64,000 bases of DNA from Prostheceraeus crozeri (lineage: Eukaryota; Platyhelminthes; Polycladida; Euryleptidae). Location: the NCBI GenBank assembly GCA_907163375.1, contig CAJQUW010001712.1:50755-114754 (forward strand), written 5' to 3'. A program made the position numbers and the translations under genes. The notes beneath the pieces were generated by a model, which had not been told where the DNA came from, searched no databases, and saw only the letters and a program-made list of their open reading frames with translations. Shown here one piece after another: positions 18,145 through 25,847 of the stretch (its first letter is position 1; each line of letters starts with the position of its first letter).

Positions 18145-19195
18145 ACGTTTGAAGTCAATCTATTATGATGTAAAACATCCGGTAGGATTTGCATCTATCA
18201 AGAAATTATCAAAAGCGAGTGGTCTTCCACAATCACAAGTGAAACGATGGTTAAAGGGTCAGGCTACCTATACACTCCACAAACAAGCGAAAAAGAAGTA
18301 CCGCACCCGCCATTATATTGTTCATGACATCGATGAACAGTGGCAAGCAGATTTGTGCGATGTCGCCTCCATTTCAAAACATAACTCGGGTAATAATTTT
18401 ATTTTAACCGTCATTGATATTTTCTCGCGTTATGCGTGGGCTCAACCTTTAAAAACTAAAGAAGGGAAAGGAGTAGCAAAAGCATTCCAAACAATTTTTC
18501 GAGAAGGTCGGATTCCAAAAAGAATTCAGAGGGATCAAGGAAAAGAGTTTGAAAATCAGCATGTGAGAAGATTATTTGAGAGGCATGACATTGAGTTGTT
18601 TAGTGTAAAGAATGCTTATAAAGCTGCACTCGTTGAACGTTTTAATCGCACATTAAAAAATCGCTTGTGGCGACATTTTACTGCCAACTTGACACAAAAT
18701 TGGACAAAGGTTCTACAAGATACACTCCATGCCTACAATCACTCTATCCATCGTTCTATTGGACTCAGACCAGTAGATGTAAATGCTGACAATGTAGATA
18801 AAGTGCGCGAATCATTCCAACGTAAACGCACTCATGTGAAAAGTGATGTGAAAATTGGTGATAAAGTTCGTATCTCAAAAGTGAAAAGTGTTTTTGCTAA
18901 AGGGTACCTTCCGAATTGGACAGAGGAGGTATTTACAGTATCAAGGATTAATCAAAAAGACTCTCCAACCACCTACAAGTTGAAAGATTACGATAATGAA
19001 GAAATTGAGGGTAGCTTTTACCGCGATGAGATTGAGGTAGTCACTGAAAGTGAAACATATTTGGTAGAGAAAATCATTCGATGTAAAAAACGGCAAGGTG
19101 AAGAATGGTGTCTTGTTAAATGGAGTGGTTATCCTTCAAGTATGAACTCTTGGATGCGTCGTGCCGACATCTTTCATCTAAGTGATCGACAGTGA
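18107..19195 (+). CDS. Polinton integrase with chromodomain
   Basis: 362 residues if started at ATG 18107 (MRRRKKSQ); a longer frame to 17975 lacks integrase-like sequence. A small N-terminal domain (LKSIYYDVKHP, then SQVKRWLKGQ) precedes the retroviral-type catalytic core: first Asp in QADLCDV, second in RDQGKEF, Glu in ALVERFNRTLK. A C-terminal SH3-like stretch (KIGDKVRISKV) is followed by a chromodomain: YLVEKIIR, then EEWCLVKWSGYPSSMNSW. It inserts the element DNA and makes the 6-bp target duplication; the chromodomain may direct it to modified chromatin. The frame is intact. Confidence 0.93.
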   Translation: MRRRKKSQSSSTERLKSIYYDVKHPVGFASIKKLSKASGLPQSQVKRWLKGQATYTLHKQAKKKYRTRHYIVHDIDEQWQADLCDVASISKHNSGNNFILTVIDIFSRYAWAQPLKTKEGKGVAKAFQTIFREGRIPKRIQRDQGKEFENQHVRRLFERHDIELFSVKNAYKAALVERFNRTLKNRLWRHFTANLTQNWTKVLQDTLHAYNHSIHRSIGLRPVDVNADNVDKVRESFQRKRTHVKSDVKIGDKVRISKVKSVFAKGYLPNWTEEVFTVSRINQKDSPTTYKLKDYDNEEIEGSFYRDEIEVVTESETYLVEKIIRCKKRQGEEWCLVKWSGYPSSMNSWMRRADIFHLSDRQ

Positions 19196-19198
19196 TTC

Positions 19199-19208
19199 AT
19201 GCAAAGTT
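19199..19208 (+). promoter_or_regulatory. ATGCAAAGTT motif upstream of 19237
   Basis: ATGCAAAGTT begins 38 bases before the start codon at 19237 and 4 bases after the integrase stop. The same ten bases recur at 22713. Confidence 0.6.
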
Positions 19209-19236
19209 GTAACTAACAATGTTTAGGGTTTGAGCT

Positions 19237-19692
19237 ATGAATCCAACTGCCTCATTTTATTCACGACCCTCCTATGTAAGTGGTGGAGGACAAATTTACA
19301 TCGGCGCTCGCCGCCAACGTGGAGGTAGCATACTTGGTGCACTGAAATCTGTTGTAGCACCTCTCATATCCAATGTCGGTAGATCTTTAAAACGAAATGT
19401 TTTAAGTAATGCCGTTGGCTTTGCTGGTGATGTTGCTAGTGATCTTTCCAGAGGTAGAAGTTTTAAGAGCAGTTTGTTGAATCGTGGGAAGGAACGCGGT
19501 TTAAAAACATTGAAGCAGACCTTTGCTGGTGCTACTCAAGGAAAGAAATCACCTAAACGAATGAATAAAGGAAGGAGGAAACATCGCGGAGCTGTTAAGG
19601 TGCGATCTTCAGTCAAAAGGCATTCACGCAAACGTCGCAGAGGCTCTAATCATTCATCAGGCGCTAAACGACGACGCTGCTATAACTTCTAA
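19237..19692 (+). CDS. pVI/core-like minor virion protein
   Basis: 151 residues. N-terminus FYSRPSYVSGGGQIYIGARR, then QRGGSILGALKSVVAPLI (a Gly-Gly followed by an amphipathic hydrophobic stretch), a region with SLKRNVLSNAVGFAGDVASD, and a strongly basic C-terminus (KRHSRKRRRGSNH, GAKRRRC). The layout matches the minor or core protein found beside the capsid gene in Polintons and recalls adenovirus pVI/pVII-type proteins that are trimmed at Gly-Gly sites. The capsid gene begins 3 bases after its stop, so the two are probably co-expressed. Confidence 0.7.
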   Translation: MNPTASFYSRPSYVSGGGQIYIGARRQRGGSILGALKSVVAPLISNVGRSLKRNVLSNAVGFAGDVASDLSRGRSFKSSLLNRGKERGLKTLKQTFAGATQGKKSPKRMNKGRRKHRGAVKVRSSVKRHSRKRRRGSNHSSGAKRRRCYNF

Positions 19693-19694
19693 TC

Positions 19695-20972
19695 ATGGAG
19701 TGTAAAACTTCCGGGTTTTGTTTGTTTGATCAACAAGCCATACAGACAGATATTCTTAGTTCAAGTATTGTAGATTACCATCCTCGAACAGCTGAGAATG
19801 CTGGCCCCATTGAATTTGTTATTCCTGGTGGTAGTGATGACTACATAGATTTGAGTTATGCGATGGTTGATTTGAGGTTTAGAATTCAGCAAGCAGATGG
19901 AACTGCTATTGACGATGCACATAAAGTTGGACTGAACAATTTACCATTGACTACATTACTTCGCGATGTTTCTCTAACGATTGGAGAGCAGCAGGTGGAA
20001 GGTGGTCAAAGCGATTATCCCTATAAATCATATTTCAATCATGTATCACAGTTTCATCCAGCAGCACAAAAAAGTCATATGGAAGCCATGGGATGGTACA
20101 GAGATGAAGCAGGAAAATTTGATGTTGAAACAAACAGTGGCTTTGTAAAGCGATCTGCTATGATTAAAGATAGTAAAGTATGTCAGCTATATGGTCCGCT
20201 GAATTTAGACTTCTTTAGACAGTCAAAGTTTTTACTCTGTAATACCAGCATGCGACTCAAGCTGACATTGAATAAGCCTGAATTTGCGCTGAATGCATTT
20301 GCTAAAGTTGACAATTTTAGAATTCATGTGGAAGATATTGCACTTTACATTCGTCGAGTAGTACCGAATCCAAGTGTCATTAGAGGGCATGCTGAAGGCC
20401 TTAGCCGCCAAAATGCCATTTACCCCGTTCAGCATACAAAGCTTCTCACCTTTACAATTCCGAAAGATCAAAAGAGTTTCATGAAAGATGGCCTCTTTCC
20501 ATCGGAAGCACCGAAGCTCCTCATGGTGGCAATGGTTGAAAATGATGCATTTAATGGTAATATAAAGAAGAATCCTTTCAATTTTAAACACAATCAGTTA
20601 AGTGAAATTGCTTTACGTGTAAATGGTGTGAGTCATCCTGGTCCACCCTACAAACCAGATTTTGCTTCGGATCAATTTATGCGCAGTTATGTTGATTTTA
20701 TGGATGTCTTTGGCTTTTACAATACGGATGACACCAACGGACTGACTATGAAAGAGTTTAAGAGTGGATATACTATTTATGCATTTGATTTGACTGCTGA
20801 CAGCGATATTAGTGCACCCTATCGTCAAGCGAACGTGCCTCATAATATTCGTTTGGATTTGACGTTCAAAAGAACACTACCTGAGACGATCAATGTATTA
20901 ATTTATGCAGTCTTCGATTCAAATATTGAAATTACAAAGTATCGTGACGTGATTCTGCAGTATAATCGTTAA
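19695..20972 (+). CDS. F54H12.2-type predicted capsid protein
   Basis: 425 residues, intact. It matches a protein family seen across invertebrate genomes (annotated after nematode F54H12.2): IVDYHPRTAENAGPIEFVIPG at the start, DDYIDLSYAMVDLRFRI, YPYKSYFNHV, WYRDEAGKFD, YPVQHTKLLTFTIP, NDAFNGNIKKNPFNF, and GYTIYAFDLTAD. This N-terminal pattern fits the first jelly-roll of Polinton capsid proteins; I call it the predicted major capsid protein, but whether it is major or minor needs structure prediction. Its TAA overlaps the ATG of the protease (TAATG). Confidence 0.75.
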   Translation: MECKTSGFCLFDQQAIQTDILSSSIVDYHPRTAENAGPIEFVIPGGSDDYIDLSYAMVDLRFRIQQADGTAIDDAHKVGLNNLPLTTLLRDVSLTIGEQQVEGGQSDYPYKSYFNHVSQFHPAAQKSHMEAMGWYRDEAGKFDVETNSGFVKRSAMIKDSKVCQLYGPLNLDFFRQSKFLLCNTSMRLKLTLNKPEFALNAFAKVDNFRIHVEDIALYIRRVVPNPSVIRGHAEGLSRQNAIYPVQHTKLLTFTIPKDQKSFMKDGLFPSEAPKLLMVAMVENDAFNGNIKKNPFNFKHNQLSEIALRVNGVSHPGPPYKPDFASDQFMRSYVDFMDVFGFYNTDDTNGLTMKEFKSGYTIYAFDLTADSDISAPYRQANVPHNIRLDLTFKRTLPETINVLIYAVFDSNIEITKYRDVILQYNR

Positions 20973-21433
20973 TGAGTTGGTTGACTGCTGACGATATTAA
21001 GACTAAAGTGCAGCGTAATGCAGACGAAGCGACGTTGAAAGCTTTCGATAATGTCTATTCACTCGATACCTTACCACCTGCAGTAAATCACTATCCCATC
21101 TTTATTGTACTAAACACTCATTCGCAGAATTTAGGCGGTGAGCATTGGAAAGCGATCTTTATTGGAGAAGACCGACGTGGTGAACTATTTGACTCTCTTG
21201 CTCAACCTCCAAATATACCAACACAGCAGTGGTTGAGAAAACATACGCGTCAATATCAGCGAAATGAACGCATACTACAACATCCACTTTCATCAACGTG
21301 TGGTGCTTTTGTACTGTACTTCATCTTAAAACGTTTACATGTATCTCGATTTGCATCTATTATTCAAAACTTTTCATGTAATCCATCCTCTAATGAAAAA
21401 ATGATTTGTAAGTTCTATCATGATTTGAAATAA
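20972..21433 (+). CDS. Adenain-like maturation cysteine protease
   Basis: 153 residues. The catalytic set of the adenovirus protease family is visible: His in GGEHWKAIFI (about residue 58), Asp in ELFDSLAQP (about 73), Gln in ERILQHPLSST and Cys in STCGAFVLYF (about 110). These enzymes (C5/ULP fold) cut virion precursor proteins at Gly-Gly sites, consistent with the GG-containing small proteins upstream. The start codon overlaps the capsid stop by one base. An AATAAA overlaps its stop codon. Confidence 0.9.
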   Translation: MSWLTADDIKTKVQRNADEATLKAFDNVYSLDTLPPAVNHYPIFIVLNTHSQNLGGEHWKAIFIGEDRRGELFDSLAQPPNIPTQQWLRKHTRQYQRNERILQHPLSSTCGAFVLYFILKRLHVSRFASIIQNFSCNPSSNEKMICKFYHDLK

Positions 21434-21464
21434 AAACATCATGTTGGAAAAATTGTTTTTTATT
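21429..21464. terminator. Convergent overlapping polyadenylation signals
   Basis: AATAAA on the plus strand at 21429-21434 overlaps the protease stop codon, and AATAAA on the minus strand (21464-21459) overlaps the stop of the TBP-like gene. The two transcription units meet here within 36 bp. Confidence 0.75.
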
Positions 21465-22005
21465 TTACAATCCGCTGGGTACGTACATACTCAATGAGAT
21501 CGTCTAGGATCATATTTGCTTGTACATGAGATTTTAGTCCAGTAATGATCACTTTACTATTATGAAAGATTGCCACATGCACAGGTAACCAACAACTAAT
21601 GAGAGCTGCAGGAAAAAGTTCGGGTTCATAACACAAACTGTAACTGCTGGTACGAATCTTCAAAAATGATAGACTGTCACTCAATTGAGTAGAGATCACC
21701 ATATTGTCCACAGTCAGATTCGACATCACACACCTCTCCCTCTTCCATATCCGACGTAGTAGTCTTTGTAGCTCTAAGCGCATTGACTGCGCCGATGAAT
21801 GAGAAAGGGCGCCGAGAATCTGTAGAGTCCCATTTGGGAAGAGTTGAAGATTCCGTGAATTGTTCATCTTCACCACTAACATTTGAGGACGGCCCGGGTA
21901 ATACTTGCTGTTTGGAAGCTGTTGGTGTAATGTTGTGAGATCGATTTTGGTGTAGAGTCTGAAGCGACGGAGAATGTTGACGATGGTGTAGCGATGGCGC
22001 TTCAT
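21460..22005 (-). CDS. TATA-binding-protein-like (TBP-fold) protein
   Basis: 181 residues from ATG at 22005, the size of a bare TBP core. Two TBP repeats are visible. Repeat 1 (about residues 7-85): KIDLTTLHQQLPNSKYYPGR, then LQLFPNGTLQILGA and a helix. Repeat 2 (about 97-172): DNMV (as in QNMVGS), SLCYEPELFPAALI, then HVAIFHNSKVIITGLKS. These match TBP's saddle in order and spacing. Of the four DNA-intercalating Phe positions three are Phe (56, 131, 147); the fourth, in YYPGRP (residue 40), is Pro. A TATAAAAG stands at 22048-22041 on this strand, 43 bases before the start. The first 329 bases overlap another gene in a different frame. The role as an element-encoded transcription factor is inferred from fold. 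Confidence 0.88.
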   Translation of the reverse strand: MKRHRYTIVNILRRFRLYTKIDLTTLHQQLPNSKYYPGRPQMLVVKMNNSRNLQLFPNGTLQILGALSHSSAQSMRLELQRLLRRIWKRERCVMSNLTVDNMVISTQLSDSLSFLKIRTSSYSLCYEPELFPAALISCWLPVHVAIFHNSKVIITGLKSHVQANMILDDLIEYVRTQRIVK

Positions 22006-22327
22006 GATGAAGGAATGAGTAAATTGAGCGATGTACCTTCCTTTTATACTTTTCCCAACTACCTTGATGAAATGTGAAGTTAGTATGAAGTTGGGAATGA
22101 TAGAGTTGAATTCGCCGATTGTTGACGCGCAGCCAGATGCGATTTCCAATACGTGAATGTCTTTTCATATAGAAGTATTTCAAGTCCTTCATGATATGAT
22201 GTAGAGATTGAAAATGACGATAAGATAAAGCAAACTCTCTTCTCACATTTCCAGTTGAATCTTTGAAATAGACGTTTCGATCATGATCCGTTTCAATACG
22301 TTGTAGGGAATCTAATTTCCAACTCAT
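21677..22327 (-). CDS. Paralogue of the 22350-22706 protein (possibly PC4-like), with long overlapping tail
   Basis: 216 codons. The first 110 residues match the neighbouring protein: WKLDSLQRIETDHDRNVYFKD, FALSYRHFQSLHHIMKDL, IWLRVNNRRIQLYHS, WEKYKRKVHRSIYSFL. The unit strand-strand-strand-helix occurs twice, and each helix starts with an aromatic-rich 'ls.rhf..l...m.dl'. This is reminiscent of PC4/Sub1 coactivator folds but no diagnostic residue set can be claimed. The remaining 105 residues (Ser/Thr/His rich, then acidic with MEEGEVCDVESD) have no counterpart in the paralogue and are read from DNA that encodes the TBP-like protein in another frame, so the tail may be an overprinted extension. 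Confidence 0.6.
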   Translation of the reverse strand: MSWKLDSLQRIETDHDRNVYFKDSTGNVRREFALSYRHFQSLHHIMKDLKYFYMKRHSRIGNRIWLRVNNRRIQLYHSQLHTNFTFHQGSWEKYKRKVHRSIYSFLHHEAPSLHHRQHSPSLQTLHQNRSHNITPTASKQQVLPGPSSNVSGEDEQFTESSTLPKWDSTDSRRPFSFIGAVNALRATKTTTSDMEEGEVCDVESDCGQYGDLYSIE

Positions 22328-22349
22328 GGTGTGTGGTAGTCATGTCTGA

Positions 22350-22706
22350 TTAAGATTTGCATAGTAGGGCGATGAACTCACGACGAATAAATGTCATGAT
22401 GGAGCGATGTATATATCTTCTATACTTCTCCCAATTGTATTTGCGAAATGAGAAACAGTTTGCGGAATGAGAATGGTAGATTTGAATTTCATTTCTGTAA
22501 TGTTGAAGCCAAACTTGATCACCCAAGGAGATGAATCTTAATGTTTCAAAATATTCCAAATCCCTCATGATATCATTGAGGTTGACAAATTGTCGCCATG
22601 TTAATGTAATTCCTCTTGATGTATGACCATGAGAATTTTTGAAATGTACGTTTCCATCACGATCAACTCTGATATATTGTAGAGAGTCCAAAATCCAAGT
22701 CTTCAT
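22350..22706 (-). CDS. Small two-repeat protein (possibly PC4-like)
   Basis: 118 residues from ATG 22706 (MKTWILDSLQY). It has two strand-rich blocks each followed by an amphipathic helix: IRVDRDGNVHFKN with GITLTWRQFVNLNDIMRDL, and QVWLQHYRNEIQIYHS with YNWEKYRRYIHRSIMTFIR. The 'GI-L-T-x-x-Q-F-x-x-L' turn into a helix is what suggested PC4/Sub1. It is a clear paralogue of the next minus-strand gene and lies head-to-head with the plus-strand gene at 22742. It is probably a DNA-binding or transcription-related protein given the TBP-like neighbour, which is inference. Confidence 0.55.
   Translation of the reverse strand: MKTWILDSLQYIRVDRDGNVHFKNSHGHTSRGITLTWRQFVNLNDIMRDLEYFETLRFISLGDQVWLQHYRNEIQIYHSHSANCFSFRKYNWEKYRRYIHRSIMTFIRREFIALLCKS
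22354..22362 (-). promoter_or_regulatory. ATGCAAATC motif upstream of 22327 (minus)
   Basis: On the minus strand ATGCAAATC starts at 22362, 35 bases before the start codon at 22327, inside the end of the preceding gene. Confidence 0.55.
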
Positions 22707-22712
22707 GATGTT

Positions 22713-22722
22713 ATGCAAAGTT
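22713..22722 (+). promoter_or_regulatory. ATGCAAAGTT motif between divergent genes
   Basis: ATGCAAAGTT starts 29 bases before the plus-strand start at 22742 and lies only 7 bases upstream of the minus-strand start at 22706. A TATAAAA (22735-22741) directly precedes the plus-strand ATG. Confidence 0.6.
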
Positions 22723-22741
22723 GCAGATCAGCAATATAAAA

Positions 22742-24139
22742 ATGTCGTTTTATCATATTTTGCTTAGCAATGCGGCTACAAAGAGATTTACTAGTAATCG
22801 AGCCGCACACTTTTCTACTCCCATTGATCATGCACAATAGCTAAATGGAAATTGGGAAGTGGGTGTCACTCAACTTGTTTATAGCAACTGTGTCTATACT
22901 TTTGATCATGAGGTGATGACTATTAATATGAGGCGTACAGCTGCTTACCAATGTGAAAAGGGGTGCCGAGTATACATTCCACAGTGGCCAAAGAAAGATC
23001 TCTTATCATGTAAAAAGTTTATATATGATTTCTTGAATAAAGCGTGTAAACATATTGTCCAATTTACTCCGCACAATGATGATTATACCTATGCACATCA
23101 TGTAGTTGAGAAAGATTGGATTGTTGGTTTAAGTCCAAGTTTAAGAAATAATTTAGGTTACCTCGCTAGCGCCTTAACAAGCTATGATAATTTTAACGTT
23201 AATTACCACATAAGTGGTCATAAACAGTTAATATATCGAGAGGAAGCTTATTATGTAGATCTTATTCCAAGAAATGAGAAGACGTTGGTGAAGAAGATTG
23301 TGATTAAGCCAAGGAAGACAAACATGACTCCTGAAACATTATTGAAGAAATTTAATTATCTCCTTCGAGTTGATGGTAAACAAGTGGTAACATTGACTTA
23401 TATTAAATCATCTAATCATATTGCAATAAGTAAATTAAATGATGATGATCTAGTATTAGTTTGTTCAAAAGATTTTCATCAGTTCTTGCGACATCGTTCT
23501 GCAGCTGTTCATGGAAAATCTGATATGCAACATTTACCATGTGAAAGGTCAAATCAATTTGATACAGAATGGTCCGTAGCTTTATACAGAAAGTGTGTAG
23601 AGTCTTTAGGTGGTATCTTACATGAAACAAGAGTGTTGATGCCTCGCATTATTACTTCGGTTAAATTGGTTGTAGATTATTTAAATGAAGTGATTAATGA
23701 CCAACATATTTCATTTTCTGAAAAAGAAGGTACTTTGTCTCTCACTATAAGTGGAAAAGGTATTGAACTAATTATGGATAAAACTCTAATGGACATTTTG
23801 GGTTTTGATCAAAATATCTTTAAAAGTGGTACTGTAACCAAAGCTAGCGCAGACATGTCACTATCGCGTCGTATTAACTATTTTCAGATATATTCCAATA
23901 TTGGTGAAGATGTACGTGTGGGAGATGTTGAAGCTCCATTGCTAGCAATGATACCATACCAGCCAAAAAGCTGCAGTATTTTATCTGAGCATACTTTCAA
24001 GAAAGTGCATTATACAAAGCTGAAATCAAACTACATCCCACAAATTGATATTGCCATTTATGACGATGCTGGTGCGTTGATTCCTTTTCATAAAGATGCT
24101 GTAACAAGTATCACACTCCATTTCCGAATGAAGAGTTAA
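22742..24139 (+). CDS. WEVG-type virion protein, copy 1, with in-frame TAG
   Basis: About 465 codons from ATG 22742 with one in-frame TAG at 22838-22840. The N-terminus (MSFYHILLSN) and the part after the stop (NGNWEVGVTQLVYSN) belong to one protein by comparison with the paralogue downstream and with a family common in invertebrate Polintons ('LPSNxSMxxFPxN...LxGxWEVGLxE'). The C-terminal half shows GDVEAPLLAMIPYQ, KKVHYTKL and IDIAIYDDAGALIPFHKD, which is the family's conserved end. It is likely a virion surface or minor capsid protein, by association. Translation could restart at a later ATG (the open part runs from about 22859), or the TAG may be a mutation or read through. Confidence 0.65.
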
Positions 24140-24147
24140 TGCAAATG
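24139..24147 (+). promoter_or_regulatory. ATGCAAATG motif upstream of 24179
   Basis: ATGCAAATG overlaps the stop of the previous gene (its first base is the last base of TAA) and starts 40 bases before the start codon at 24179. Confidence 0.6.
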
Positions 24148-24178
24148 TATGCTAATATATTTTTCCAATGTGAATAAT

Positions 24179-25698
24179 ATGGAAAGTGAAAATAAGGACT
24201 CGTTTCTAATCTACTTGCCCAGTAATGCTTCTATGAATAAATTTCCCAAAAATAAACCATCAGACTATCGAGTAGAATTAAATCGGCCACTGCATTTAGA
24301 AGGTGAATGGGAGGTTGGTGTTTCTAGTATTTGCTATGATAGCAATATTCAGAATGTGAATGATTTGGAAGAAATGATATTGACTCCTCGCACCCATGAT
24401 GGAATAACGATGAATAATGCATTTCAGTTCCCATACAATTTAACAACAGATGGAAAGTGGAACTATGAATGGATTCAGATAAAATCAGATTCCTATGAAC
24501 CATTTGGGAATGAGAAAATTATTAAGGCATTCAACAGTGGTAATACTTCCATCATGAAGAATAAAATCAGAAAGCTTATGAGTTTACTATCTATCATTGG
24601 AGTGGGAGACAGTTCCTCCGCTTTCATTCTTTTACTAAAGGTCTTACGCTGAGGTTGGATAATGAATTCTATCCACATCTTGGTTTTGGTCATGGACTAC
24701 ATCTAACATCAATTGCTACTGCAAATGTTAAAAAAGTTTATTCAAATCGAATCAACAAATTTCATTATAGATTTAAAATATTTGATGAAGATGTTGTAGA
24801 ATGTGAAAAACGCATCATTTTGAAAAAGCGTGGTGTTCAACCTTTATCACTTATTGAGTTAGTAAAACGATGGAATGAGACTGTGGGTAAGAAGTATGGA
24901 GAGAAAATTATGGCGAACAAAAATAAGTTGGTTATTCAGAAATATAATGACAAACTTACAGTTTATTTCTCTCCAACCTTGCGTCATTTTGTAAGACATT
25001 ATACACCTATTATTGGAAGCGGTGTGGTGTATGCTTCTCATGAATATCACACTAAAGCTGATTCAGTTAATGATGAATGGTGGGTGGACATCTATGGCGA
25101 TCGCATCAAGAAAATTTACCAGTCTTATGAAGAATCTAAAGTTGCTATCAATATAATGCCGCGTCTATATCATACAGTTGAAAGCTTCATTCATGTAGTA
25201 AATCCTTATATACAACAGAAGTTGAAGCATGTGATGAAAAGTAAATATGATGTAAAGACACACCACATTTCGTTTTCAATTGAAAATCAACGCGTTGTTC
25301 TGAGACTGGGTGATGACATTCAATGTCAATTGAGTAACAATTTGAAAAAGCTCTTTGGTTTTTCAATGCTACAAACTGTGTTTGCTGCTGCGCATACGAT
25401 TGGTATAGAAACACCAATGACACTTGATAAACATGAACAGCACCTTTACATTCAAAGTGATTTGATTCTACCTATTTCTGTTGGTGAGAAAAAAGAATAC
25501 ATTTTACGTGATTTCATTCATGATAAAGACGCTTCATATGGAATAGTCGAGAAGATGTTTGAATCTATTTTCTATCATCCCGTCGTCAAACAAACTATAC
25601 CCTCTATTGCTATCAAAATTACCAATGGTTTACAAGAGTGCATCCACGTGAAAGATACTAAATCCCTCATAACGTTAGTGTTTCGGAAAACAAAGTGA
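24179..25698 (+). CDS. WEVG-type virion protein, copy 2, with one frameshift
   Basis: About 505 codons. The N-terminus (SFLIYLPSNASMNKFPKN, then LEGEWEVGVSSICYDSN) is a textbook start of the WEVG family; the frame is lost at about 24560, next to an A-rich run, and regained in the other frame, which is read from 24655 (DNEFYPHLGFGHGLHL) to 25698. The C-terminus (PSIAIKITNGLQECIHVKD) aligns in position with the conserved C-terminus of copy 1. The two genes are diverged tandem duplicates, which may encode two forms of a surface protein. A homopolymer-linked assembly error is possible. Confidence 0.65.
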
Positions 25699-25847
25699 AG
25701 TCTTTATACAACATTTATTGAAATATGTACATGAATGTGAAGCAATAGACTTTATACAACATCCACTGAAAATATATACATGAGCGCACTTCAATAAACA
25801 TTGCTATATACAAAAAGTCTTTTTACTTCGTGAAGGGTGGAAATATA
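25699..25847. other. Intergenic tail with short direct repeat
   Basis: Contains two copies of GACTTTATACAACAT (near 25748) or a close variant at 25698 and an AATAAA near 25795, probably the 3' end of the plus-strand gene block. Confidence 0.5.

Noticed and set aside
22005-22149. Upstream extension of the TBP-like frame to 22149
   Set aside because: The first 48 codons lack TBP-like sequence and overlap the conserved part of the other gene; the ATG at 22005 directly precedes the first TBP repeat.
22735-22741. TATAAAA directly before the ATG at 22742 as a promoter
   Set aside because: It abuts the start codon, so transcription from it would begin downstream of the ATG; the ATGCAAAGTT motif 29 bases upstream is the better candidate.
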